A stretch of 64,000 nucleotides of DNA from Peptococcaceae bacterium UBA5767 (GTDB taxonomy: Bacteria > Bacillota > TC1 > UBA5767): positions 5,910 to 69,909 of the forward strand of contig DIET01000015.1 in the NCBI GenBank assembly GCA_002418765.1, in the 5' to 3' direction. The translations under genes and the position numbers were made by a program. Each line of letters begins with the position of its first letter. Positions within the stretch are counted from its first letter, which is position 1. A model generated the notes under the pieces. That model searched no databases. It saw only the letters and a program-made list of their open reading frames with translations, and had not been told where the DNA came from. Below are positions 53,016-61,265 of this stretch, piece by piece.

Positions 53016-54425
53016 ATGAAGATTCAATTTTTTGGTGCTGCTCGCATGGTGACTGGTTCGTGTACACTTCTGGAATCTGGGTCTGTCTCCATGCTGATCG
53101 ATTGTGGCATGATCCAAGGAGATGAGAAGGAAGAGATAAGAAATGCGCTACCGTTTCCCTTTGATGTCAAGGCGATCTCGGCAGTGATGCTGACCCATGC
53201 CCATTTGGATCATGTTGGTCTCGTGCCGAAATTATACAAAGAAGGCTATCGCAATCCCGTGCACGCTACCCGTCTGACCAGAGAGTTATGTGAGATTTTG
53301 TTGGAAGACAGTGCCGCCATCGCAGAGCGTGAGACAGCCATAGAAAATCGTCATCGTTTGGATGCAGGACTAGAGCCAGTATCGCCGATCTACACAATGG
53401 AAGAAGCCAAAGCCTGTTTGTCTTTGTTTCAGGATCACAGCTTGCTAAAACCGTGGTTTCTGTCAGAGGATGTCAGGGTACAGTGGTTTGATGCCGGACA
53501 TATTCTGGGGTCGGCCATGGTGGAAGTGGTTCTCAGGGAAGCTGGCGAGGAGCATACGGTGGTGTTTTCCGGAGATATCGGTCATAGGGGGAAACCGTTT
53601 CTCCCTGATCCTTCCAAACTGGCCAAGGCAGATGTTTTGGTGATGGAATCAACGTATGGAGATCGTTTGCACCCTGGCTATGAAGAGGCCAGGGAACAAT
53701 TGGCCAAGATCGTATGCGAGGCTTATGAGCGGGGCGGTCCTTTGATGATTCCGTGTTTTGCCATCCAGAGAACCCAAGAGATGCTGTACTATCTCCACTG
53801 CCTGGAAGAAGAAGGAAGGATCCCTTCTATGGATATTTTTCTCGACAGTCCCATGGCGCATAGGGTCACCCAAATTTTCAATGACAATATACAGTTTATT
53901 GACCAGAAGACCAAGGAGATGGAGTCGGGCAATGCATGGGTTGCCATAGGGAAGAATCACCGGATCCATTCGTTGTTTACAAAAAAAGAATCCCAAGCCC
54001 TCAACCAGAAGGGTCACCATGCCATCATCATTTCTTCTGGAGGGATGGCGCAGGGTGGTCGCATCCTGCATCACTTGAAACATCATTTGTGGCAAAAAGA
54101 GAGTACCGTTTTGTTCGTAGGCTATCAAGCTGAAGGTACACTCGGACGAGAACTATTGTCAGGTCAGAAACAGGTTGAAATACTAGGGAAAAGAATTCAT
54201 GTTGAGGCTGCGATTGAACAGATAGAAGGATTTTCTGCCCACGCAGATCAGCCAGAGTTGCTTGATTGGCTAGGGGCCTTTGAGCAAAGGCCTGCTGTTG
54301 TTTTTCTGCAACATGGAGAGATGCAGTCCATCCTGGCTCTTCAAGCCAGGATACAAGAAAAATACGGTATCAAGACATGGATCCCTCATGTCGGACAGAC
54401 GTATTTTTGGCCAGAGACAAAGTGA
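53016..54425 (+). CDS. MBL-fold / beta-CASP RNA-processing nuclease
   Basis: A 469-residue metallo-beta-lactamase fold nuclease. Signature motifs: 'MLTHAHLDHVGLVPKLYKEG' (HxHxDH metal site, 20 residues), 'GHILGSAMVEV', 'VVFSGDIGHRGKPFL' (metal Asp), beta-CASP domain with 'MIPCFAIQRTQEMLYYLHCL' (20 residues), and C-terminal 'GFSAHADQPELLDWL'. Related to the CPSF73-like exonucleases. It likely trims RNA; the partners are unknown. GAGGAAGAAAAAG precedes the ATG. YaaA follows after 12 bases. Confidence 0.92.
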   Translation: MKIQFFGAARMVTGSCTLLESGSVSMLIDCGMIQGDEKEEIRNALPFPFDVKAISAVMLTHAHLDHVGLVPKLYKEGYRNPVHATRLTRELCEILLEDSAAIAERETAIENRHRLDAGLEPVSPIYTMEEAKACLSLFQDHSLLKPWFLSEDVRVQWFDAGHILGSAMVEVVLREAGEEHTVVFSGDIGHRGKPFLPDPSKLAKADVLVMESTYGDRLHPGYEEAREQLAKIVCEAYERGGPLMIPCFAIQRTQEMLYYLHCLEEEGRIPSMDIFLDSPMAHRVTQIFNDNIQFIDQKTKEMESGNAWVAIGKNHRIHSLFTKKESQALNQKGHHAIIISSGGMAQGGRILHHLKHHLWQKESTVLFVGYQAEGTLGRELLSGQKQVEILGKRIHVEAAIEQIEGFSAHADQPELLDWLGAFEQRPAVVFLQHGEMQSILALQARIQEKYGIKTWIPHVGQTYFWPETK

Positions 54426-54437
54426 AGGAGACACAAT

Positions 54438-55163
54438 GTGAAGATCATTCTTTCACCCAGCAAAACACAGAACTGGCAGCAAACGAATCCATTGAACGGC
54501 CAGCAACCACTTGGCTGGGAGAAAGCCAAGTGGTTGCTTCTATTGATGCAGGCTATGCCTCCGGAAACGCTGGGCAGGGTGATGAAAATCAAGGGTAATT
54601 TGTTGGAGAAGACCTATGATCTATACCAGCAAATTGATCCAGATTATGATCTGGCGAGGGTGATGGATGTTTATCAGGGGGTCGTGTTCAAAGAGCTGGG
54701 GGCAGCATATTTGCCGGTAGAACAGCAGGCATATCTGGAGCAGCATTTGGTGATTCTTTCTGCCATGTATGGCATTTTGCAACCAGACAATCTGATGTAT
54801 CCCTATCGTTTGGATATGACCATGAAGCCGGAGGGAATAAATTTGTACCATTACTGGCAAGATTTGATCTTGGCCTATTTTTCAGAGGTGGATTGGATTG
54901 TTGATTTGGCTTCTGCTGAGTTTAGCAAGATGCTTAAACCATTTGAAGAGCGTATTTTGCGTGTTGAGTTTAAGTATAAGGTAGGAGATGCCTATAGAAC
55001 AGTGCCGTCCATTGAGGTCAAGCAGCAACGAGGCAAGATGTTGCGAAAGATGGTTGCTTACCAGGTCAAAACGATGGATGATATGTATCAGATGGACTGG
55101 GGCGAGTACCTAAGGGATGAACAGAATACGACGCGTAACAGATTGGTTTTGATCAAGAGATAG
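54438..55163 (+). CDS. yaaA: peroxide stress protein YaaA
   Basis: A 241-residue protein of the YaaA/DUF328 family. The start 'MKIILSPSKTQNWQQTNPLN' (20 residues), and 'LSAMYGILQPDNLMYPYRLD' with 'DLILAYF' and 'VDLASAEFSKML' match the family. In E. coli YaaA limits iron-driven DNA damage during hydrogen peroxide stress. Start is GTG with AAGGAG upstream. It is encoded right after the nuclease gene. Confidence 0.92.
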   Translation: MKIILSPSKTQNWQQTNPLNGQQPLGWEKAKWLLLLMQAMPPETLGRVMKIKGNLLEKTYDLYQQIDPDYDLARVMDVYQGVVFKELGAAYLPVEQQAYLEQHLVILSAMYGILQPDNLMYPYRLDMTMKPEGINLYHYWQDLILAYFSEVDWIVDLASAEFSKMLKPFEERILRVEFKYKVGDAYRTVPSIEVKQQRGKMLRKMVAYQVKTMDDMYQMDWGEYLRDEQNTTRNRLVLIKR

Positions 55164-55255
55164 GAAAGAATTGTGTTTCTTTTCTGTTCCTATTCTTTCT
55201 TGATTGCGCAGGGAAACAAGGATTGCCAAATGCAGGCGTCCGGAAGGAGTATGAG

Positions 55256-55609
55256 ATGAAAGCAATAAAAGGTATTGGCTGGATTGGCTTGTTGGCGATG
55301 AGCTTTGCGCTTTGGTATGGTTTTACGCAAGGAGATTTTTCTGCGGACGGGGCCAGGCTGCTGGCAAATCCTTGGGGCATTGTATCGTTGTTTGATCTCT
55401 ATGTTGGCTTTGCCCTTTTTTCTGTTTGGATCGCATACCGGGAAAAACATGGGGCTATTGCGGCCGTTTGGATTGTAGCCATGATGATTTTGGGATTTTT
55501 TGCTGGGAGCGCTTATGTCCTTTGGACCGCCTACCGGTATAAAACGGATGTGCTGGGGTTCTTTCTGGGCGCCAGGAAAGAGTCTGTTTTGCGTTCTGTG
55601 AAACGCTAG
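55256..55609 (+). CDS. small membrane protein (DUF1475/DUF2834-like)
   Basis: A 117-residue protein with three membrane helices, the middle loop carrying 'LANPWGIVSLFDLYVGFALF' (20 residues), as in small DUF1475/DUF2834-type membrane proteins. ATG 55256 has GGAAGGAG 7 bases upstream. Function unknown. A terminator follows at 55633. Confidence 0.72.
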   Translation: MKAIKGIGWIGLLAMSFALWYGFTQGDFSADGARLLANPWGIVSLFDLYVGFALFSVWIAYREKHGAIAAVWIVAMMILGFFAGSAYVLWTAYRYKTDVLGFFLGARKESVLRSVKR

Positions 55610-55632
55610 GCTAGCATCTGGGTAAATGGTTC

Positions 55633-55654
55633 CAGACCACTTGGGTGGTCTTTT
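55633..55654 (+). terminator. terminator after the small membrane protein gene
   Basis: Stem GACCAC-TTGG-GTGGTC followed by TTTT. Confidence 0.65.
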
Positions 55655-55756
55655 CCTTGGCAAAAAAAATGGACATGAAGTGGGAAGCCATGGCTATATC
55701 ATGGTTTTTGAGATTGCAAAAGACAAGATCACGAAAAACAGAAAAGAGGAAAACAG

Positions 55757-57613
55757 ATGCCGTTTTATCGTTGGAAGATGATCAAGAAAGTAATGAGTCT
55801 TTTGAATAGGTCGGAGATGATGAGATTTCGGCTTCTTTTGGTGTGTACACTGTTTTCTGTAGGATTGCAGTCCTTGGGCATCGGTGCCATTTTCCCCTTT
55901 ATGAATCTGGTTCTCTATCCTGAGGGGATAGAGGACAGCAAGATATTGCGTATCGTTTATGAGCTACTGGGTTTTTCACAGCCATTGTCGTTTATTATTT
56001 TTTTTGGTCTGATGCTGTTGGTGCTTATAGTCGTAGGCAATGCTGCCTCTACATTGGTGGTCTGGCTGGGGTCCAAGTTTGTCTGGCAGGTCAACCATCG
56101 CTTGGGGAGCAGTTTGCTGGAACGCTATCTTGGAAAACCTTATGCATATTATTTGAATCAAAATACCTCTGAACTGGGGAAAAATGTACTCTCAGAAGTC
56201 CAAGAACTGACCTTGGGTTTTTTGATGCCTCTTTTGAGCGTGATCATCAAGCTTCTTTTGTCGGCAGGTATTCTGCTTCTTTTGCTGTTGATCAATCCTC
56301 TGGCCACCTTGATTGCCGTTGTATTTATTGGGGGCGCTTATCTGCTGATTTTTAATGGTTTTCGCCGGCAATTGTCCCGATCAGGGGAGAAGCGTCTGCT
56401 GATGAACACCAAGCGTTTTCAATCGGTAACGGAGGCCATGAGCGGCATCAAAGAACTGAAGATATTGGGAAGGGAAGCCTATTTTTTAAATCAATTCCGG
56501 GATAGTTCACAGAAAATGGCTGATTTGCGGGCCAAGCAGGAAATGATCAGCAAATTGCCCAGACATTTGATGGAGGCGGTATCGTTTGGCGGCGTCGTGG
56601 TCATGACTTTGGTGATGCTCGTGACCCGGGGTCATGTACAAGAGGCCATTCCCTTGATCAGTCTGTATGCGTTTGCAGGTTATCGGTTGATGCCCTCGTT
56701 ACAGGATGCTTTCAATGCCCTGACCACACTGCAATTCAATATTGCGACAGTGGAGCGGATCGAGCAAGATTTGCGAACGACTGTAGAGGAAGATGACCGT
56801 GTTGGATGCCAGGGTGGCGAGGTAGAAGCCTTGCCGTTTCAGCAGAGCATCACGTTTGATCAGGTTAGCTATGTTTATCCGGAAAGTGCGGATAAGGTGT
56901 TAAGAGAAATTGATATGACGGTACACAGGCATACGTCTGTTGCCTTGGTGGGCCCCAGTGGCTCAGGGAAGACGACGATGGCTGATATCTTGCTGGGTCT
57001 GCTTACCCCGACAGAAGGTCTCATCAGGGTGGATGGCACGCCGATCGTGGAGGAAAATATCAGGCGCTGGCAGAGGAATCTGGGGTATGTCCCTCAAAGC
57101 ATTTATTTGAGTGATGATACGATTCGACACAACATTGCTTTTGGTATCGCAGATCATGATATTGATGAACAAGCCATGCAGCAAGCCGCCCAGGTCGCCA
57201 ACATCCATGATTTTATTGTGAAGATGCTGCCAGACCAATATGAAACATTGGTGGGAGAAAAAGGGGTGCGTTTAAGTGGTGGTCAAAAGCAGAGAATCGG
57301 TCTGGCCAGAGCGCTGTATCATGATCCTGATATTTTGATACTTGATGAAGCCACCAGCGCCTTGGATGGTAAAACGGAGGCAGGAGTAATTGAAGCCATC
57401 GAGCACCTCAGTCATGTCAAAACGGTAGTGATCATCGCGCATCGCTTGAGTACGGTTCGACATTGTGATCGGATCTATCTTTTGGAGGAAGGCCGAATGG
57501 TTGCTCAGGGGACATTTGATGCATTGATGGAGACCAATGCTCTGTTTCAGGCCATGGCCAGAGGACTTGAAAATCAAGACAGTAGGGAAGTGGGCTTTTC
57601 AGAGCCAGAATAA
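55757..57613 (+). CDS. PglK-like ABC flippase (fused permease and ATPase)
   Basis: A 618-residue ABC half-transporter. Six N-terminal helices (about residues 20-330) are followed by the ATPase: Walker A 'GPSGSGKTTM', Q-loop 'GYVPQSIYLSD', signature 'RLSGGQKQRIGLARA', Walker B 'ILILDEATSALDG' and switch His 'IAHRLS'. The permease region ('LQSLGIGAIFPFMNLVLYPE', 20 residues; 'GIKELKILGREAYFLNQF') resembles PglK/WlaB, which flips lipid-linked oligosaccharides. AGAGG precedes the ATG. It could export a glycan built by the enzymes upstream or cyclic glucan from the NdvB-like enzyme; this is inference. Confidence 0.92.
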   Translation: MPFYRWKMIKKVMSLLNRSEMMRFRLLLVCTLFSVGLQSLGIGAIFPFMNLVLYPEGIEDSKILRIVYELLGFSQPLSFIIFFGLMLLVLIVVGNAASTLVVWLGSKFVWQVNHRLGSSLLERYLGKPYAYYLNQNTSELGKNVLSEVQELTLGFLMPLLSVIIKLLLSAGILLLLLLINPLATLIAVVFIGGAYLLIFNGFRRQLSRSGEKRLLMNTKRFQSVTEAMSGIKELKILGREAYFLNQFRDSSQKMADLRAKQEMISKLPRHLMEAVSFGGVVVMTLVMLVTRGHVQEAIPLISLYAFAGYRLMPSLQDAFNALTTLQFNIATVERIEQDLRTTVEEDDRVGCQGGEVEALPFQQSITFDQVSYVYPESADKVLREIDMTVHRHTSVALVGPSGSGKTTMADILLGLLTPTEGLIRVDGTPIVEENIRRWQRNLGYVPQSIYLSDDTIRHNIAFGIADHDIDEQAMQQAAQVANIHDFIVKMLPDQYETLVGEKGVRLSGGQKQRIGLARALYHDPDILILDEATSALDGKTEAGVIEAIEHLSHVKTVVIIAHRLSTVRHCDRIYLLEEGRMVAQGTFDALMETNALFQAMARGLENQDSREVGFSEPE

Positions 57614-57750
57614 AGAGGATGCTATGCATAGACACCCTATGTGCGAAATATCTTTCTTGGCATGGGAGAATCAGTCGACTCATGGTAGAATGAGTAAAAT
57701 ACAAAGGCAATCTGGCATGGCTGGTTTGGGTAGGGCAGGAGACAGATGCA

Positions 57751-58338
57751 GTGGGACCGCAGCAAGGCAGCCGATCCTTTTTCGTACTGCTTTTGCATCA
57801 GGGAAAATTTATCCACAAAGAACAGTTGTGTGAAGATCTTTTTATGAACTCAGATTATGATCGGGCTATGGTGAATTTGCAGGTGACGGTACATCGTTTG
57901 AGGAAATCTTTATCCCGCTTTTCACGCCATATCATCAGTATCCTCTATCAGGACGGGGCCTATGCTTTGCAGATCAATGCTGCAGAATATGATGTGTATC
58001 AGTTGGAAGCCTTGGAACATGAGACAAGTATTTCAGCATTGGAATCCGTATGGAGTCTGTACCGGGGAACTTTCTTAGAGGGGAAGTCATATCACTGGCT
58101 GGAGCCGGAGCGCCAAAGACTCAAAGGGGTTTTGGAACGGGTCGTCATGAGACTGATGCAGGCCCGTATGGCCCAAGATGATGCCTTGCGGGTGCAAGAT
58201 GACTTTAAGAGACTGGTGGCTTTGGTTCATCCATCAAAAGCGCTGGAGTCTTTGTACTTACAGTCGCTGGCCGCATGGGCCGACCCGGAGCGCTTAGAAA
58301 AGGCCCAGATCGAGCTTGCACGCTTGAAGCAGCAATAA
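57751..58338 (+). CDS. BTAD-type transcriptional regulator, N-terminus shortened
   Basis: A 195-residue protein with the end of a winged-helix DNA-binding domain ('EDLFMNSDYDRAMVNLQVTV', 20 residues; 'HRLRKSLSRF') followed by a bacterial transcriptional activator (BTAD) domain ('YDVYQLEALEHETSISALES' onward, 'LYRGTFLEGKSYHWLEPERQ'). Full AfsR/SARP-like regulators begin with about 30 more residues. GTG 57751 has AGGAG 9 bases upstream and no ATG exists in frame back to a stop at 57691, so either this is a natural short form or the 5' end has been lost by frameshift. It follows the ABC gene by 137 bases. Confidence 0.7.
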   Translation: MGPQQGSRSFFVLLLHQGKFIHKEQLCEDLFMNSDYDRAMVNLQVTVHRLRKSLSRFSRHIISILYQDGAYALQINAAEYDVYQLEALEHETSISALESVWSLYRGTFLEGKSYHWLEPERQRLKGVLERVVMRLMQARMAQDDALRVQDDFKRLVALVHPSKALESLYLQSLAAWADPERLEKAQIELARLKQQ

Positions 58339-58382
58339 GAAAAGAAAACTGAGAAAAAAACAAGGCCTAGCAAGGAGGAGCC

Positions 58383-59195
58383 ATGAATATCAATTTGGAA
58401 ACGTTTCTATATGCTTTTGGACTGACTCTTTTTGCTGGTCTAGCGACGGGTATTGGGAGTGCCCTGGCTTTCTATACCAAGCAAACCAATAAGAAGTTTC
58501 TATCGATGGCTTTGGGGTTTTCTGCTGGCATTATGATTTATGTGTCCATGGTGGAAATCTTTGACAAAGCCAAAATCTCATTGGTGGGCGTATATGGCGA
58601 AACCAGGGGCTACTGGTATACCACGATCGCTTTTTTCGTAGGTATTGCTGTGATCGGCATCATTGATGTGTTGGTGCCCGATGCCCAAAATCCACATGAA
58701 ATAAGAGATGTGAAGGAGATCGAGCAAAAGCCTGAAGAAGACAAAGCATTGATGCGGATGGGTTTGTTTTCAGCATTGGCCATTGCTATTCATAATTTTC
58801 CCGAGGGGATTGCCACGTTCATGTCGGCCATTGAGGATCCGGCTTTGGGGATCAGCATTGCCATCGCCATTGCCATCCATAATATACCTGAGGGTATCGC
58901 TGTTTCCATGCCTATTTTTTTTGCCACAGGCAACAAGAGAAAGGCTTTTGGTTATTCGTTTCTATCTGGGCTTTCAGAACCGCTGGGTGCATTGTTGGGC
59001 TATTTCTTCATGGTTCGATTTTTTCATGAGGCGGTGTTCGGACTGGTTTTTGCGGGGGTGGCTGGGATCATGGTTTATATTTCATTGGATGAACTGTTGC
59101 CGACCGCCGAAAAATACGGAGAGCATCATATCGCCATCCTGGGCCTAATTTCAGGTATGGCCGTGATGGCGCTCAGTCTACTGCTGTTGGCATGA
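58383..59195 (+). CDS. zupT: ZIP-family metal transporter ZupT
   Basis: A 270-residue, eight-helix divalent metal importer. The two metal-binding helices carry 'AIAIHNFPEGIATFMSAIED' (20 residues) and 'AIAIHNIPEGIAVSMPIFFA' (20 residues), with the HNxPEG motif duplicated as in ZupT. The loop between helices 3 and 4 is charged (EIEQKPEEDK). It imports zinc or iron/manganese. AAGGAGG gives a strong ribosome site. Confidence 0.93.
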   Translation: MNINLETFLYAFGLTLFAGLATGIGSALAFYTKQTNKKFLSMALGFSAGIMIYVSMVEIFDKAKISLVGVYGETRGYWYTTIAFFVGIAVIGIIDVLVPDAQNPHEIRDVKEIEQKPEEDKALMRMGLFSALAIAIHNFPEGIATFMSAIEDPALGISIAIAIAIHNIPEGIAVSMPIFFATGNKRKAFGYSFLSGLSEPLGALLGYFFMVRFFHEAVFGLVFAGVAGIMVYISLDELLPTAEKYGEHHIAILGLISGMAVMALSLLLLA

Positions 59196-59286
59196 AGAGA
59201 AGGAATTTGTCATGGGGCATAGAAGTATAGCGATATACGATGGGTGCGAGGTGAATGAAAGAGGGTTGTTGGAAAGGAGAATAAAC

Positions 59287-59625
59287 ATGGATACCATTGC
59301 AGCGAATTTGGCGTATTTCAAGGAGAAGCACGCAGAGGTTTATCGGGCTTATCAAGATTATGGAAGAACCTTGCATGAAGAGGGCGGACCGTTGGAAGAA
59401 AAGATGCGTTGGCTGATCAAGGTTTCAATTTCGACAACATGCCAGATGCCGTATGCTCTCAAAACGCACATTAAAAAAGCCTTGAAAAGTGGAGCTAGTC
59501 GAGAAGAAATTGAACATGCCATTTTGTTGACTGCCCCTACAGCAGGATTTCCCCGCATGATGGAGGGCATTTTGATTTTGCGCGAGGTTCTGGGAGAAAC
59601 GGAAAAACAGATTCTCACGGAATGA
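59287..59625 (+). CDS. carboxymuconolactone decarboxylase-like protein without the CxxC
   Basis: A 112-residue helical protein of the AhpD/carboxymuconolactone-decarboxylase superfamily. The core helix motif, normally CPYC-x3-H, reads 'MPYALKTH' here, so both cysteines are replaced by Met and Ala while the His remains; a Cys stands two residues before. 'IKKALKSGASREEIEHAILL' (20 residues) is the usual continuation. Thus no peroxidase activity is expected. ATG 59287 has AAGGAG upstream; frame opens at 59212. It may be a hydratase or binding protein. Follows zupT by 91 bases. Confidence 0.8.
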   Translation: MDTIAANLAYFKEKHAEVYRAYQDYGRTLHEEGGPLEEKMRWLIKVSISTTCQMPYALKTHIKKALKSGASREEIEHAILLTAPTAGFPRMMEGILILREVLGETEKQILTE

Positions 59626-59698
59626 GATGAATTTGCTATTTTTAAAAGCATGTGTGCTCGCCAGCATGTGGTTACGGAATTGCTGTGGGTGATTTGTG

Positions 59699-59729
59699 GT
59701 GATGGGCGATGCTTCCATCACTTTTTTTT
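59699..59729 (+). terminator. terminator after the CMD-like gene
   Basis: Stem GTGATGG / CCATCAC with a 9-base loop, followed by eight T. It lies between converging genes and points away from the antiporter gene. Confidence 0.85.
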
Positions 59730-59759
59730 ATGAAATATTAAAAATAAGGACAGAATACT

Positions 59760-60950
59760 TTAGGCAGAGTCCTGAGGATGACTGAGCAAATGCTCAAATG
59801 TTTTATCGATACCGATGGCGCCAAGTGGGGCAGCCACCATGATGGACAAAACGGCTACACTGAGAATGATCTGACCAGAGGCCAGTCCCAGGGTCAAGGG
59901 AATGGTACCGATGGCGGCTTGAACGGTGGCTTTGGGGAGATAGGCTATGGCGCAAAACAACTTTTCTTTGGGTAAAAGCGCCGTCTTGTACAAGGATAGG
60001 AAGACTCCAATTATCCGGAAGCTAAGGGCTCCCAGCAACAACACCAAAGACAGCATACTCGCCTCAGCCAGGACGCTCAAATTAACAGCAGTTCCTACGA
60101 GTACAAACAAAAGGATTTCTGCGGCTACCCATATTTTTCCGAATTTTCCCATGATGCGTTTGGCCAGGATGGGATAGTATTTTAAAATACCGCCTCCTAG
60201 GGTCATGACAGCCAAAAGCCCTGAAAAAGGGATGACTGATGGCAGTAAGTCTTCTAAACTGACCAGCACAAAAGAGATGCTTAGCAGGATCAATACTTTG
60301 ACTGTATCCCGGATATGGATGCGTTGGAAAAATGCGATTAGCCATCGGCTGATAACCAGACCTGCCAGAAAACCGAAGACGATGGCAAACGGTACTCGTA
60401 GCCATTGTGCGGCTTCAAATCCTTGTCCCTGCAGCATGCCCAGGAAAACACTAAACCAGACGATGACATACACGTCGTCCAGAGAGGATCCAGCCATGAT
60501 GAGAGTCGGGATACGCTTATCTTGCCCATATCCATATTCCATAAGAGAAATCATACGGGGTACGACGACCGCAGGAGATACGGCAGCGACGACACTGCCC
60601 ATGAGGGCGGCTTCCAGATAGCCAATACCAAACAGCCAGGGGGCCAAGATGATGATGGCAAGCATTTCCAGCGTGGCGGGCAAAAAGGACAAGAGTACGG
60701 CAGGTCGACCCACTATTTTTAAATCGTCGAGATCAAGACTTAAACCGGCTCTGAGCAAAATGACAATCAGTGCGATTTCCCGTAAGTCAGCTGAGAGATG
60801 CATGATATCAGAGGATATGGCATTGAGACCGAAAGGGCCGAGAATGATACCGGTCATCATCATGCCCAAAAGACCTGGAAGGCGTATGCGATGGAATAAA
60901 CCACTGAGTATTAAACCGAGGATAAAGATGAGAGCAAGACTGAGCAGCAT
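59760..60950 (-). CDS. cation:proton antiporter (CPA family)
   Basis: A 396-residue polytopic membrane protein with about 12 helices of the Na+/H+ exchanger (CPA) type. The opening 'LALIFILGLILSGLFHRIRL' (20 residues) and 'LPGLLGMMMTGIILGPFGLN' (20 residues) match, and 'AGSSLDDVYVIVWFSVFLG' contains the two adjacent Asp in the ion-binding helix (NhaP/KefB-like). It exchanges Na+ or K+ for protons. ATG 60950 is chosen because AGGAGGAGG lies just upstream on the minus strand; 14 codons further up the frame is open without a site. A single-gene unit that converges with the CMD gene. Confidence 0.9.
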   Translation of the reverse strand: MLLSLALIFILGLILSGLFHRIRLPGLLGMMMTGIILGPFGLNAISSDIMHLSADLREIALIVILLRAGLSLDLDDLKIVGRPAVLLSFLPATLEMLAIIILAPWLFGIGYLEAALMGSVVAAVSPAVVVPRMISLMEYGYGQDKRIPTLIMAGSSLDDVYVIVWFSVFLGMLQGQGFEAAQWLRVPFAIVFGFLAGLVISRWLIAFFQRIHIRDTVKVLILLSISFVLVSLEDLLPSVIPFSGLLAVMTLGGGILKYYPILAKRIMGKFGKIWVAAEILLFVLVGTAVNLSVLAEASMLSLVLLLGALSFRIIGVFLSLYKTALLPKEKLFCAIAYLPKATVQAAIGTIPLTLGLASGQIILSVAVLSIMVAAPLGAIGIDKTFEHLLSHPQDSA

Positions 60951-61265
60951 AGAAATACCTCCTCCTAAAGAACAAAAAAGAAACTGATACATCCGCGATC
61001 AAAAACATCACAGAAGTCATCAGCTTGGGTAAGCGGTTTTGGCCAAAGCCAGGGGCGACATTCATGCCCTATATCCAATAACAGATTAGCATGAAAAAGA
61101 TGTTGCATCAAGGAGAATATGTTCCGTTGCTTGACGTTGTTTTTTGGGATGGATTGTTTTAAAAAGATGCTGGTCCTATTTAATATGCTGGATATTTGGT
61201 GTAGGATTGAAAAAAGTAAACAATACAAAAAAGGTACCAATAGACGGGAAAAGGAAGGAATTTGT
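60951..61265. other. intergenic region between divergent antiporter and sensor genes
   Basis: About 315 bases without a gene; must hold promoters in both directions. TTGACG near 61131 is the best -35 on the plus strand, but no matching -10 was convincing. Confidence 0.4.
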
